This document shows, in pieces, positions 1-12,496 of a DNA stretch of 64,000 nt. The DNA is from Girardinichthys multiradiatus (lineage: Eukaryota; Chordata; Actinopteri; Cyprinodontiformes; Goodeidae). Each line of letters starts with the position of its first letter. Positions within the stretch are counted from its first letter, which is position 1. Where the stretch lies: positions 14,657,390-14,721,389 of the forward strand of contig NC_061816.1 of NCBI RefSeq assembly GCF_021462225.1. The letters run 5' to 3'. Under the pieces are notes generated by a model. That model ran no database searches, was not told where the DNA came from, and was given only the letters and a program-made list of their open reading frames with translations. The translations under genes and the position numbers were made by a program.

Positions 1-1515
1 GTAATCTCTGCTAACTACAACTGAAAAGTAGACAATGACTACAGCTGTATTTCATGGTATGCTGAAAAGCATCACATTTAGTGTGACACTAATAAAAGGA
101 AGTAAATATTAATCCAGAAGCTGAATCTGTACTACCCCTTAAATGCATTGATTACTTTAAGTGGAATATTAAAAAATAAGTTAGGTATTATAAAAACTGT
201 AAAATAATTAAAAGATATATAAGTAATGAACTGTAGAAAACTTTTACAGTTATGCCAAATTCTGTAATAGCTTAACAGAAGTTGGGGAATGCAGAGAAAA
301 AGGGACCAGACTATAAAACTAGAAAAAAAAGACGTGAAAGAACTTTGGTTAAATCTCTGAGCCAGAAGACAATCAATATTACTGTTAGAGTTAAAAAGCT
401 GATAATTACAGATCAGTGCATAATAAGACACAAGATGAACCAAGTAAGTTTGACTTGCAAGGGTGAGAGCCAGTCCTCTGCTAAACAGTGGGAGAAGGCC
501 TCACAGACCAGGAGAAGGCCTTGCACCAGCCTTTTATTCACAACTCACATTCTTACAAGTAAAAAGCGGGAATTGGTTCAGCCAATTCTTAAAGAGAACA
601 TAAAAAAGCAGTCATTCCCGTATATGGTATGAGCATGTCATGTCCAGAGAGTGATCCACTCCAGACCGCATTCCTTAACTCTCCACTCCCTTTTACACAA
701 TAAAAAACAATCACAGGAATCATCTTAACCAGAGTAGAACTTAAAACATAAACCTAGTTTAAACTAAACAATGATAACTTATATACAGTTTTCCAACAAT
801 TACCATGGAAGGTCAGTGGATTAGTAAGGGGCAACTGACAGTCTTGGGTTGAAACCTTTACCTGATTATAAAAATGAGGAAGTTTCCAAAGTGAGCAAAA
901 ACAGAGAACTAAACTTCTGTTCAGCAAACAAGGAAAAACAAAGACAAAGTGGCAATTAAAAGTGTTTCATATTTCCTTTTAAGTGCTGGTTTATTTATGT
1001 TGAAATCAGCTTTCGTTTGGGACTAAAGGCCATAAATATCTTTCAGATTGGTTTGCCCATGTGACGAGGTTGTTTCTCCAACACAGTTATTGTAACACTC
1101 TAAATTAATCTAGACCAAAATTCATTCCAGGTTACATTTGTATATAAATGACTTTTTCTCCCTTGTGAATTAAAGCGGTCTTATAATACCCAACTGTATT
1201 TTCAGTCCAATTAAAACTACACAAAGCCTTGCTCTAACATAATTACCACAAGTTGGAGGCATCATCTAGTGTCTAATTTAATCAATCCATCTCCAGATTA
1301 TTGAAAAATATACCTAAGGGGTAATGAACCCTTTTAAAATATTCTCCCTTTTTGGCATAAATTGAGGTGGATGCTTTTATAGTACACTTCTCATAAGTTT
1401 GTCTTTTAGTGTGGAGAGACTACACTGAAAAAATATGATACTAAATGGCTTGTAAAATTTCAGTTAACTGAGACACTCAAACCCAGTTGTAGAGACAAAG
1501 TTGCCTCTGTCATAG
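1..1515. other. No gene recognised
   Basis: AT-rich sequence with frequent stops in all frames. The short open frames near its left end have no recognisable motif. A short GGAGAAGGCCT-like motif is duplicated near 490-520. I see no transposon ends, splice-delimited exon or RNA gene. Confidence 0.6.
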
Positions 1516-2170
1516 TGTTACGTATGGCTCTGACCCACATGCTGAATCACGCTTAAGGGAAACGGGTACAAGTTTGAAAAAGGTTTATTTAAGGAGAATA
1601 GATCGGTATGGTGTCCAGGAACAATTGTAAGGAAAAGCAACACGTAAGTTGCACAGTAAACGAAACCGGAACTTAAATGTGTAATGTCTCTTACAAGGAG
1701 GGAGTAGGCAATCCGCCAGGGGGAGAGGGACTCGGACTGGAGAAGAAGTGAATATGGAGACAATGGTAAGTCCGATGATTTCTTAGTTACTTGGGTTAGA
1801 GCTTGGAGTGCAGGCGTAGCGTTAGCGGAGAGGTAGAGGGTGGACAGGTTAGGTTGAATGGTCTCTTGAGAGTCCAGGTCCGGAAGCAGCCAGCCGGGGA
1901 AGTTCCAGAGTTTGACGTCGGGTAGGTGTGTGTGGAAGATCCTTCCTGGGGAGATCCTAGGAGCGAGGCTAGTGCGAAACAAAGCCACAGGGGCCAGCCT
2001 GGGTAACCTCCAGGTAGTCACCAGTTCTGTTCACTAAGAGGAACACAGAACAAGTTAAACGTTGTCGAAGGCATAGTATACATAAACTTAATTAATACGA
2101 GGCTGGCTGAGTAGATACCACAGAGGCTAATACTCGAGCGACGAGATGCTGGCTGCTTCCTGGTTAAGTA
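1516..2170 (-). repeat. Possible LTR fragment, antisense
   Basis: The block is richer in GC and CpG than its surroundings. On the minus strand it has an AATAAA-type poly(A) signal in a T/A-rich stretch and ends in a ...TAACA terminus (TGTTA on the plus strand at 1516), as in many fish gypsy-type LTRs. A 167-codon open frame on the minus strand (1518-2021) has no recognised domain and is probably incidental. I could not find the other end or a target-site duplication, so this call rests on composition and one end only. Confidence 0.3.
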
Positions 2171-5100
2171 CTCCAGGACTCAATCACCGAGATGGAAAAC
2201 ACCTGTCTCCACCACTGCTGAGCACTAGCACTTGGAGTCAACAAACACAGACATAAACATATAACAGAAACTCCAGCTCCGACAGCCCCCCAATACACAC
2301 AATCACTTTTAATGTGTAATTTGTACCATGAGACAGAACGCAAGCCAAGATGAATCCCACAAGTCATAATGGGATGTAACAAAAGAGTGAATAACTTTCA
2401 GTGTCCTGAAATGACACATTGGATCTGATCACAGCGAAATTTTGAAAGCAGCCTGACTGAAGCAGTTCAGTAATAGGGTGATTGAAATGCAAAGAAGAAT
2501 TAAAACGCACAGCAAAGTTCTTGGATACTGGCATAAAAAAAGAGATGGGGAGCTCAGGGATCAGGGCAGATCATTAAAATTTATTTTTTATCAGTGTTCA
2601 GCTTGAGGAAAATTTGATCTATACAACCATTATTTGTGAGTGCAGTTTGGACAAAGACTCTCGGTCTATTGTTGGGACTTGTGCATATATTTAAGCCAAA
2701 AACGTGCTTAAGATAATGTTATTCAATTGACAGATTAAATTGCAAATGCACTAACCAGCACCGGGGCTCATTTCATTTAATATTTTTCTTTTCAATGCTA
2801 TCTTAAACTGGATGATACTATCAGATAAGTACCTAACTTCTACTTAACTACAAACACTAGCAAAATATGTACAATCCCTGTCCCTTTAAAAGCAAATGCA
2901 TGCACCTCTAATACACAGACATGAACATCTTGAAACATTTCCATTGGGGAAATTACATATAAAAAAAGGTTTTGCATAGTGTGAAGCTAATTTAGTTGAT
3001 AGCAGCAAACACTGGTGTCTCTGTTTTTAGGAGGCATCTGCAATGCAAATATTTGTAGTGAAACTGCCTCTAAATGAGGGAATTCTTTCATTTTTCAGAA
3101 TGGGTTTCTTTCTTAAATGTTCAATGGAGGTCCCGGACTTAGGTCTCCAATGTGGCATTTTTAATTGATTATCTGTGATTTAATGTCAGTATTTTTGTGT
3201 GCACCAATTGCAACACTTGGTTAAAGATTTGGCATGTTATTTTATTAATCCAACAATTTTGAGTTTTCACAGTGAAAGACAGACTGTATTGGCTGCTGTG
3301 GCTCCCTGAAACAAAACAGGTTTTGAATTTGTATGACACAGCAAGTTATTGATAACTTATTCTCTAAAATCTTGTTTTAGCCTAAAAGAAAACATATTAT
3401 AGTAATAGAAACTCAATTTAGGTTCCAAATAAAAGTTATTGATGCCCCTCATCCTCAAACAGTCCATCCATAAATTATAGTTTGTTGGATTCTCAATGTT
3501 GATGGATGAAATGGGATGGAATAGGTAATCAAATTTCTGACTTTCTGCCACAGCTTACCCATATCATCATCATGTACAAATAGATTTACACTGATTCTTA
3601 AAAGCATGGAGCAAAGCGCATTTGAATGAATTTAAATCATAACACCTCTATTAATTGCCAGATACCAGATTATTGCATATTTTAAGGGGCGCTGGGCAAC
3701 TTTATTGTTGCTAACAGTTTATGAAGTAAGAGAACAACCTTTTCTTTTAGTTTTATCCATACATTAATATCTGTAACCACAATTCAATATGCTATGAGCC
3801 AAATTAGCAATGACAGCAAACATGCTAGCATTGACCAAACACTGCTTTGTAAACTTTGGTAAACTGGTTTGTGTTAAACACGAGCAAGAAACTAGCTTAA
3901 TGAAGACTGTAGCTGTATGTGTCAAATGAGCTATATCTGAGTGACCCTCTGACTTCTCCATTTTGTGTATAAACCTTTTCTGGCTGTGGTTTTAAGAAAA
4001 TTATTTAAATATTACAGAATTTTAGCCATTCCAGTCAAACATCATGGGACAGCTTAATTTAACACGGGCAAAAATGTGTTTTCAAACAAAATGTCATTTA
4101 ATATGTTTGAGAAACATTTAATGCAATTTCACACATAGATGTACCTAAATATATATCTGTTTTGATTTTAATCATTTTAAAGATATTATTTTCCATTGCT
4201 GGGATGACTGTTTAACTATTTAACTGAAGTTTTTCAATAACATTTTTACAGGTCGGATCAAAGGTTTTCTCATTCAAGTCATAACTAGTAACCATTACTG
4301 TATAGTTTTCTTCACTCTTAAGTGTGAGTGTATTATTATTATTAGGAATTTCATGTAAAAATATGTGATGTGATGGAAATCACATTGTGTGGTTACAAAA
4401 GCCAGCATGTGTTGGATATGACATGTGGCACAAATCATTCCAGATCAATGTTGACTTTTATTTTCTTTAGACTAAAGTAAAATAAAATTTAAAACATATC
4501 TAAATCTGAAATATTAATGCAAATTTAATCAGATGGTATAAAACTGAGCTTGTGCAATCTCTGTGCTAAAAACCAACAAGCAAGTGAGACACCTTCGACT
4601 TTCTGTTTGAAGCAAAATTAGACTGGTTTGTAGTGATTAAACTTTTATTATTATTTTTTTATTTATATACATAGACTTTGTCTCAAACTTATTCACACCG
4701 CTGACAGATTAAAATCATTTAATTTCATTAAACCAACAAGTGTTTTTCCTAAAGGAAATGACAAAGGCATCTCAAAAATAAAAAAATACTAAAACAACCA
4801 ACATACAGGTGGGATGTTTAGGAAATAATGCTTTCATTTACAAAAAAAAAAAAAAAGATTGTTGAAAATTATGTATACCCTTCTCAATAATCTATTTTTT
4901 TTTTAGCATTACAGTAATCAACCAGTTTCTGCTGGTATATTGATAATTTATCTTAATAATAAGTTCCAAGTCGTTGAGACTGGAAGGTCTCCTGGCTTGG
5001 CTACTCCAAAATGTCAATATTACTTCTAATAAAGATGTGGGTAATATAAAAAAAAAAATATTTTCTTAACTTAGGTCTTAGGAGTACATAGGTGTGCTCC

Positions 5101-5202
5101 ATCAATGTCAAATTATACATCTTCATATGGCTGTGTATGATTAGTTAAATTATGAGATGTTAATAATCAATTTGTGACCACCTGCTGATTAAATTAAGAC
5201 AA
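2171..5202. other. No gene recognised
   Basis: About 3 kb of AT-rich DNA. It contains homopolymer A and T tracts near 4842-4856, 4893-4903 and 5049-5058. Open frames are short and lack domains. It may be intronic or intergenic; nothing else is supported. Confidence 0.55.
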
Positions 5203-5275
5203 GTCAAGTTTATTTATATAGCGCTTTTCAGCAGCAAGGCACTCAAAGCGCTGTACATGAGGAAAAACATTACAA
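5203..5275 (-). repeat. LINE/SINE-type 3' tail, antisense
   Basis: Contains the motif seen at the ends of many teleost retroposons: TTTATTTATATAGCGC followed by AAGGCACTCAAAGCGCTGTAC. Related antisense tails occur here at 25936-26030 and, in sense, at 51790-51853. Only the tail is recognisable, as expected from 5' truncation during target-primed reverse transcription. Confidence 0.5.
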
Positions 5276-5319
5276 TGATACAAAAAATCAAACACAGAAA
5301 AAAACAAAACAAATGACAT

Positions 5320-5725
5320 TAAAAATCCTTGGGATATTGGTAAGAGCTGGTTCTAATCCAATCTTTCTAATAGAGGTAATTAGCTCATTAAGTCCTCTGT
5401 GGTAAGGAATTAATTCAGTGCTAGAAGAAAAATGATAATATTAATCCTTGAGGTCACTGGTATGAGGCAGTTGTGGTCCCATCATTCAAATAATAACAGT
5501 CATGGGCGCTCACTGAAGTCTAAGCAGAGTAGCTGGGTTACTGATAGGTCCAAACTTTTTAAATACTAATAATGTTTGGCTTTCACTGGTATGAAATAGT
5601 TGTAATAAAGTCCTTTTAAGAAATCTAAAAATCTATGGTCATTGGTGTAAAAGCAGCTATAGTCCAAATTTTCAAATACTAATAATATTTGGCTTTCGCT
5701 GGTAATCCTTCTTAATTAAGCCCCA
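5320..5725. repeat. Degenerate tandem repeat
   Basis: The phrase CACTGGTATGA followed by an AGTTGT-like stretch and GTCC recurs in diverged form near 5335, 5458, 5588 and 5640. Two copies are also linked to the phrase AAATACTAATAAT.TTTGGCTTTC (near 5560 and 5685). Spacing is about 60-125 bases and irregular, so this looks like an old, decayed tandem array. No coding potential is apparent. Confidence 0.45.
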
Positions 5726-6810
5726 CATTCTAGATCTACGGGGTCTCAGGGGTTGCACTCTAAATAGTATTAACTTTAATTACAGATCCATTCTGAGCTG
5801 TGAAAAACGAGCATATCATTGGCAACTTAAGTACACTACCAATACATTTTAGTTAATGCTTAAGTAGGCAACTGAAGTAAAGATTTTCAATTTATTAGCG
5901 GGACGAACCCTATCAACTACTTTCTGCTGATGTATCACATAAAATCCCAGTAACGTATACCAAAGTCTGTGGTTGTAACAACACAAAATGGGAACAAATT
6001 TAATGTGCATAAATATCAATGTAGTGAACTTCAATTAATTCCATTTTGAATACATTTTTATCCATTCATATGAAATAAAGCAGACTTTGCCCTGTAGCTC
6101 AAGCCGCTGTGTTTTCACTCAGATTGCCTCCTTGGTTGTTTCAGTTTCGATCAAAAATCTGAAAACATTCATTATGCATAATCACCATTTTTTAAGAGCT
6201 TTAACAGGATTTCATAATTACCGTTCCACTTTGCAAAGCGTGACATTTAAATTTGTAATTTGGCCAGAATGCTGCTCATTCCCATCTTATTTCTAGACCA
6301 ATAAATACACTTCAGAGAAACTGTTACATTACACTCAAATAGAAGATGCAAAATATCTGTGCCTAAACAGTTTATGGAATGAGATTTCTTCTCTCCTTTT
6401 ATTGCAGGGGGGGAATTGCTCAACCGTGCATCGCAAATGTGAGCAAGGCTTGTTTTCTGCTAATGAAACATTGTTATGAGACACTGCAAAGCCAAGCTGA
6501 CGGTGGCTCAAAGAAGGAGCAAGGGATGCATCAATTTACTACAAATGATTTTAGAAAAGGATTGCAGCATAATACAATATTTGAAATATAAAGAGTCGCT
6601 GCTTTTTCTAGGTTTTTTGTTTTTTAGAAATACAAGATTATTAACTTTGTGTGGCATGGGCGATGATGTAGCTGCTCTCATTTGACTGTTAAGAGTGAGG
6701 TTAATTACATCAAATTACTCCAATACCAGCAACATCATGTTTATGTTTACTCCATATATAGTGCCCATGTTTTGTGCAAGGCTATACATGCCTCCTCCTG
6801 TATTTTGTTA
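5726..6810. other. No gene recognised
   Basis: AT-rich DNA. A pyrimidine tract ending TTGCAG near 6402-6408 looks like a 3' splice site and is followed by about 180 open bases (to about 6591, +). There is no recognisable domain, and no paired 5' splice site was identified, so no exon is called. Confidence 0.4.
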
Positions 6811-7794
6811 CATTGTGCCTTGTAAAAGGCATTCAATGTGAACACTTTATCACTCTGCACATTGCAATTACAAACTTCAGTGTATTTTATTCAGATTAGT
6901 TTGTGACAGACCAACAGAAACTACTGCATAATTGTACAGTGAATAGGAAACATAATATGGTTTTCAATGTTTTTAGGAATGGGTGGTTGACAAATAACAA
7001 TTCTGACTGTCCAAGAAAATATATTTAAATATTGTTGCTCTGACAACATATAGAACAATAATACTAACAATGATGCAAGTGCATTACGATCTCTACTTAG
7101 CATTTTGATTCAAACAAAAACATGATATGGAGCAACTGTCCGGCATCTGTGTGCCCTCACGAATAAGACTTTGCTTTCCAAATAATTTATAAATATTTGA
7201 GTTTTCCAGTGCATGTAAAATTATTTTGTGTATCAATAGTCACATAAAGTGTCGATATCCATGCATAATTTTAAAGCAAGTTAAAACCAAATACATTTTG
7301 TCCGAACAAGGGTTTTAATGTGGTGTGACAGCATAATGTACACTTTAAACTGGCAATAATATGGAAATTCTGAAGATGAAAAGGACCAATACCAACTGGT
7401 TAGTTACAGTAGTATCTCTGGAGGGATTTGCAAAGTCATCAGGTAAGTTTAGCTTTTTTTGATTTTTAATCAAAAAGCTATGAATCACCAATAGTTGTCA
7501 GTGTATTGTGTCTTACGGTGTGACTTTATTTACATCAAAATTTAATATTTCTTCCAAAATTTATTTATTAATTCTTAAAAAATCATTACTGCCATGTGGC
7601 TATTTGTGAACTACAAGCTTGCTGCTTTAGTTTGCTAATAAATTAGTATTTAGGAAAATGAGGAAAAAGTAAAAATCTCATACCTGGACAGACATAGCTT
7701 TACAAGATGTCATGGCCACAAACAGCATATAATATTATAACTACTAGTACTACTACTTACTACGACTATAATAATAAATTCCTTTAATAGGTAT

Positions 7795-7868
7795 TAAGAG
7801 AAGAAACAAAAAAGAAAGATTAAGATAATTATTATTATTAAGAGAAGAAACAAAAAAGAAAAATTAAG
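7795..7868. repeat. Direct repeat, ~32 bp, two copies
   Basis: The phrase TTAAGAGAAGAAACAAAAAA followed by GAAA.ATTAAG occurs at about 7795-7826 and again at about 7837-7868, separated by an ATT-rich spacer. It lies inside the decayed Tc1-like element and looks like a local duplication. Confidence 0.6.
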
Positions 7869-8379
7869 CCATTTAGTGTCCAATCGCTTCCTCGTTCTAA
7901 GCAGCATGTTGAGAGAGAAATGGAGACATGCACAATAGAAACACAGAAAAAGAAAAAATGAGGTTGATGCCATTATGAACTGGAGGTTATGAATAAACTC
8001 AAAGGGGAACAACTAAAAGCAGAAAAATACAGGAAAAAATATTAATAGCAAACTCATCATCCTGTTTGCTCTGTGAAGCAAAATAGGGATTAGTGACAGG
8101 AAAACAAAAGACACCAAATAAGTAAATAGAGTCAACCTGTGTGGGATATAATTTACATAATTAATAATTACAGCTAGTCTGTGAAGATCCCACAAGTTTA
8201 ACAAAGCACTTTAGTGAACAAGGATTATGAAGACCAAAGAACACAACAGACAGGTCAGAAACAATATTTTGGAGGAGTTTAAACAGAGCTAGGTCATAAA
8301 ACAATATCCCAATCTTTGAACATTTTATACAGCGATACAATATTGAAAAAAAGAACGAGTTGGCACAGCTGCATGCTTA

Positions 8380-8745
8380 TGGCTGTCAACCTAAACTGGC
8401 CGGCCCAGCAAAGAGAATGTTAATCAGAGAACCAGCCAAAGGGCCCATAGTATCTCTGCAGTAGCTGCAGAGATCCATAGCTCAGGTGGAAGAATACCTT
8501 GACAGGACAACCACATATTATGAGACACAGGAAGCATCCAAAAGAGGGTGCTCTAGTTAGATGAAACCAAAACTGACGCTCAGGCACCTGAAACACACCA
8601 CCCCCATCATGACACCATGGTGGTGGCCGCAGCATCATGTTGTAGGGAAGTTTTTCTTTAGTAGGGACAGGGAAAACTGGTCAGACTTGGTGGAAAGATG
8701 CAGGAAGCAACAAGCGAGTGGTTTAGATCAAATATATTAGCATGT
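8380..8745 (+). pseudogene. Tc1 transposase remnant
   Basis: This stretch retains the middle of a Tc1-like transposase gene. It includes the helix-turn-helix/linker part (near 8398-8500, around CTGGCCGGCCCAGCAAAGAG) and a piece before the catalytic core (near 8600-8660, the hydrophobic GGGxxMxxG-type region written in DNA as GGTGGTGGCCGCAGCATCATG). The order and direction match the terminal repeats of the enclosing element. Stops, frameshifts and deletions occur throughout, and the second aspartate and glutamate of the DDE triad cannot be located. It encodes no functional enzyme. An active family member would cut and paste the element at TA sites in the nucleus. Confidence 0.7.
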
Positions 8746-8880
8746 ATAATTTATAAATATGTACTGCTTTGTGTTGGTCTGCCACATAAAATATTTATAA
8801 CATACATAAAGCTCCTCATTGTATCATAACCAAAGTAGACGTAGAAGTTTGAGGTTTATGAATTCTTTTGCAAGTCCCTG

Positions 8881-10849
8881 TCTCTAATAATAGATATTTT
8901 TGGCAACAAAAACTTGCTTTTTATCTCATTTGGTTTGCAGGTGATTATGCAGGTCTAAGTGTTGTTGGAAACATTATAAACTTCACTGGGCTGAAAATGG
9001 CTCTTACATGTGCAGGACAAGCGCCGATGTTCAAATAAATGCAATAATAACAAGACAGCAGACTCGATGCTTTCCACAACTGACTGATGTGAATCGGTCT
9101 GCGTCATTCACACTCACTCCAGGTTATCCACCTTTATTAGAAACGTTAACTGGGTTGACCTTTTTATTTCAGGCAACATTTCTCCTTTTTGGCAGGGATT
9201 TCTCACACTGGGCCATTAATCAGCAGCAGGGAGAAGCTCCCGAAAAGGAAACACAAAAGACACTGTTTTGCCTGTACCGCATACACATGCTTCAAAGGAC
9301 ATTATGTAAGCTGTGTAAGAGCGGACACAAGATCACATTAAGATTCTGTCCACTTACTTACAATTATTACAATTATTCTGCCCATTTAAAAAGCACTGAT
9401 CCGTTGCCTCATGCCAAAATAGGTCACCATCTGGAAAATGCCAAACACACCACGTGCTTTGGAGTATTTTACCTTTCATATTTAAAGTCTAGTCAGCCAT
9501 GGGTCCTTGTGATGACACAACTAGAAGGGGCGCTGAAATCAATAAAAATCTCATTTAGATAAACTGACAGGTAAGCTTTCCCTTCCAGCCAGCATTATGG
9601 AGAGCATATCGTGCATTACTGCATGTCAATGCAGCTTTGCACTCAATATCTGATGAGTGATGATGCACAAGGCAGTCTGAGCCAACTGAAAGCAGAGGGA
9701 AGTGATGAAAAACTCTTTAATATTATATCCTTCACAGTAGCTTCTAATAAATCATTCCACAATATTGCTTCTCAGTGCACATTTTAATTAGAATTGTATT
9801 AATGACTGAGTGAGTTTTGATAGTAGATCTTATATTTTGGATTAGCATTCCACTATTTTATAATGCAAACATATAAAGCTGTGTATATGCTTTTATTTAA
9901 TAATATCTAACTTGAATCACTTGACAGACACAATTGAAAGTACATTGTGATTTTGTCATAACTTTTTAGTTAAATCCAATATAAATTGTACAAACTGCAC
10001 AGCACAGATAGTACATAATTGTTTAAAGACAAAAACGAAACAAAAAAGAGAAACATAGATACATTCAACACATCTAGATACTTAGCATTGTACAAAATCC
10101 AAAGACATGTTAAGGATAGAAAATTGTAAAGTTTGAATGGGAGTCAGTGCAACTTCTGGGGTGTTTGGTGCGATAAACTATTTAGGTGCTTAGAGGAGTA
10201 AAACAACATCATGTTGCTTCTGTTCACCGTTTGGTAGCATTATTTAGAAGTCAGGGAGTACTTTCTGCTTTGCTGCATTGTTTTGGCACAGTCTACTCCC
10301 ATTGCTTGTCGGGCTGACTGATGAAGGCCCCAACAGTTTTAAACTGTTTGTCAAGCAGAATTTTGGGTACTCTATAGGAAAAAGCAAACAGTAATAAAGT
10401 GACAGGTTACAAACACTGAAAATATTGCATCTAGTCAACTGTTAGCTACTAATGGCGCTAAAGTCGGTATCAGAGTGTACACCTTAAAAGAGCTATTTAA
10501 CAGTTTTCAGTGAGAAAAAGATTGCATTTGGTCCACCCTAGTTCAAAATCCAAAATATTAGAATTTATACTGGACTGTCCAAACCAAGCCTGGTTTACCG
10601 AACACCGAAGAGAGATTCTATGAAATACAGTTTTATACAAATGAAACCTTTATTCTATTTGTGAGAACACAAGAAGGGACATTTTTAATACCTTCCGTGG
10701 TATGACAACCACCTTAGAATTTGGCAAGCATAATATATGGACTTTTCAAAACTGTGTACAGGTTTTATGTATGTGAACAACAAATAGGGGATTCTTCATC
10801 TTACCAAAGAATACTGCTAAATCTTGTTTCGTATTGTCCTCACAACCCC
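8881..10849. other. No gene recognised; one long open frame
   Basis: AT-rich DNA. The longest open frame (9008-9562, +, 184 codons) has no signal peptide, membrane helix, repeat or motif I can name. Its composition resembles random translation rich in Thr, Leu and His. It is preceded by a TTTGCAG acceptor-like site near 8940 but has no convincing gene structure. Left uncalled. Confidence 0.5.
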
Positions 10850-10883
10850 AATATATATATATATATATATACATATATATATA
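10850..10883. repeat. (TA)n microsatellite
   Basis: An AT dinucleotide run with one CA interruption ends exactly at the left terminus of a Tc1-like element. The same kind of repeat continues at that element's right end, so the transposon apparently landed in a TA repeat. Confidence 0.9.
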
Positions 10884-11043
10884 CAGTAAAGACCAAAGGT
10901 TTGGGCAAACCTCATTCAAAGAGTTTTCTTTATTTTCATGACTATGAATATTGTGGCTTCACACTGAAGGCATCGAAACTATGAATTAACACATGTGGAA
11001 TTATATACTGAACAAAAAAGTGTGAAACAACTGAAAATATGTC

Positions 11044-12098
11044 TTATATTCCAGGTTCTTCAAAGTAGCCACCTTTTGCTTTGATTACTGCTCCACACAC
11101 TCTTGTCATTCTGATGATGAGCTTCAAGAGGTAGTCACCTGAAATGGTTTTCCAACAGTCTTGAAGGAGTTCCCAGAGATGCTTGTTGGCTCTTTTGCCT
11201 TCACTCTGTGGTCCAGCTCACCCCAAACCATCTTGATTGGGTTCAGGTCCGGTGACTGTGGAGGCCAGGTCATCTGGCGCAGCACCTCATCACTCTCCTT
11301 CTTGGTCAAATAGCCTATACACAGCCTGGAGGTGTGTTTGGGCTCATTGTCCTGTTGAAAAATAAATGATGGTCCAACTAAACGCAAACCGGATGGAATA
11401 GCATGGCACTGCAAGATGCTGTGGTAGCCATGCTGGTTCAGTATGCCTTCACTTTTGAATAAATCCCCAACAGTGTCACCAGCAAAGCATCCCCACACCA
11501 TCACACCTCCTCCTCCATGCTTCACGGTGGGAACCAGGCATGTAGAGTCCATCCGTTCACCTCTTCTGCACCGCACAAAAACATGGTGGTTGGAACCAAA
11601 GATCTGAAACTTGGACTCATCAGACCAAAGCACAGATTTCCACTGGTCTAATGTCCATTCCTTGTGTTCTTTAGCCCAAACAAGTCTCTTCTGCTTGTTG
11701 CCTGTCCTCAGCAGTGTTTTCTTGCAGCTATTTTACCACAAAGGCCTGATTCACACAGTCTCCTCTTAACAGTTGTTCTAGAGATGTGTCTGCTGCTAGA
11801 ACTCTGTGTGGCATTGACCTGTTCTCTAATCTGAGCTGCTGTTAACCTGCGATTACTGAGGCTGGTGACTCGGATGAACTTATCGTCCGCAGCAGAGGTG
11901 ACTCTTGGTCTTCCTTTCCTGGGGCGTTCTTCATGAGAGCCAGTTTCTTTGTAGCGCTTGATGGTTTTTGCTTCTGCACTTGGGGACACTTTCAAAGTTT
12001 TCCCAATTGTTCAGACTGACTGACCTTCATTTCTTAAAGTAATGATGGCCACTCCTTTTTCTTTACTTAGAATTTGTATTATGGCAAGAAAAAAGCAG
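11044..12098 (-). pseudogene. Tc1-like transposase, inactivated
   Basis: The frame is split. The N-terminal helix-turn-helix domains lie at 11708-11995 (with RKGRPRVTS, an AT-hook/GRPR-like motif, before the second HTH). The catalytic core lies at 11124-11633. The first catalytic Asp is present in LWSDESKF and the second in FQQDNEPKH, but the final DDE position reads NPIKMVW, with Lys where the family has Glu (near 11227-11240). A frameshift near 11130 separates the C-terminal GGYFEEP tail, and the stop codon would be at 11044. The normal start-codon segment (12071-12098) is inverted relative to the rest. The enzyme would excise and integrate the element at TA sites; this copy should be dead on several independent grounds. 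Confidence 0.92.
12071..12098 (+). other. Inverted start-codon segment of Tc1 transposase
   Basis: Read on the plus strand, this segment encodes M-A-R-K-K-Q. The adjoining sequence on the minus strand encodes L-S-K-E-K, the natural continuation of such an N terminus. The segment is bounded by TTAG on one side and CTAA on the other, a short inverted repeat that could mediate a 28-bp inversion. Confidence 0.7.
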
Positions 12099-12496
12099 CT
12101 AACAGTCTATTCAGTAGGACTATCAGATGTGTACTGTATCCACCTCCTGCACAACACAACTGATGGTCCCAACCACATTTATAAGGCTTGAAATCCCACT
12201 TATTAAACCTGACTGGGCACACCTGTGAAGTGAAAACCATTTCAGGTGACTACCTTTTGAAGCTCATCAACAGAATACCAAGAGTGTGGGGAGCAGTGAT
12301 CAAAGCAAAAGGTGGCTACTTTGAAGAACCTAGAACATATTTTCAGTTGTTTCACACTTTTTTGTTCAGTATATAATTCCACATGTGTTAATTCATAGTT
12401 TTGATTCCTTCAGTGTGAAGCTACAATATTCATAGTCATGAAAATAAAGAAAACTCTTTGAATGAGAAGGTGTGTCCAAACTTTTGGTCTGTACTG

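Larger units (their letters stand above)
6811..8880 (+). mobile_element. Decayed Tc1-like DNA transposon
   Basis: The left end (6811 onward) reads CATTGTGCCTTGTAAAAGGC and continues into the long terminal repeat typical of one fish Tc1 family, which contains phrases such as ACAAACTTCAGTGTATTTTATT. The right end (about 8760-8880) carries the inverted counterpart and finishes TTTTGCAAGTCCCTG. A TA dinucleotide precedes the left end, as expected for Tc1/mariner insertion. Decayed transposase sequence lies at 8380-8745, sense on the plus strand. At 2.07 kb it is longer than an ordinary ~1.6-kb Tc1 copy, so about 7.1-7.9 kb probably contains later insertions or expansions. No intact transposase frame remains. 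Confidence 0.75.
10884..12496 (-). mobile_element. Tc1-like transposon with long TIRs
   Basis: The left end starts CAGTAAAGACCAAAGGTTTG and the right end is its inverted counterpart, ending CAAACTTTTGGTCTGTACTG. The inverted repeats extend about 270 bp each (roughly 10884-11152 and 12228-12496) and include mirrored CACATGTGTTAATTCATAG blocks. Both ends abut TA dinucleotides within a TA repeat. At 1,613 bp this is a near full-length Tc1/mariner element. The transposase lies on the minus strand and is broken. The terminal repeats are better conserved than the gene, so trans-mobilisation cannot be excluded. Confidence 0.92.

Noticed and set aside
7450..7490. Imperfect AGCTTTTT/AAAAAGCT palindrome
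   Set aside because: Simple A/T-rich fold-back with an uneven loop; expected by chance in this composition.
9008..9562. 184-codon open frame
   Set aside because: No domain, no credible promoter or splice context, and composition like translated noncoding DNA. Reported only as uncalled sequence.
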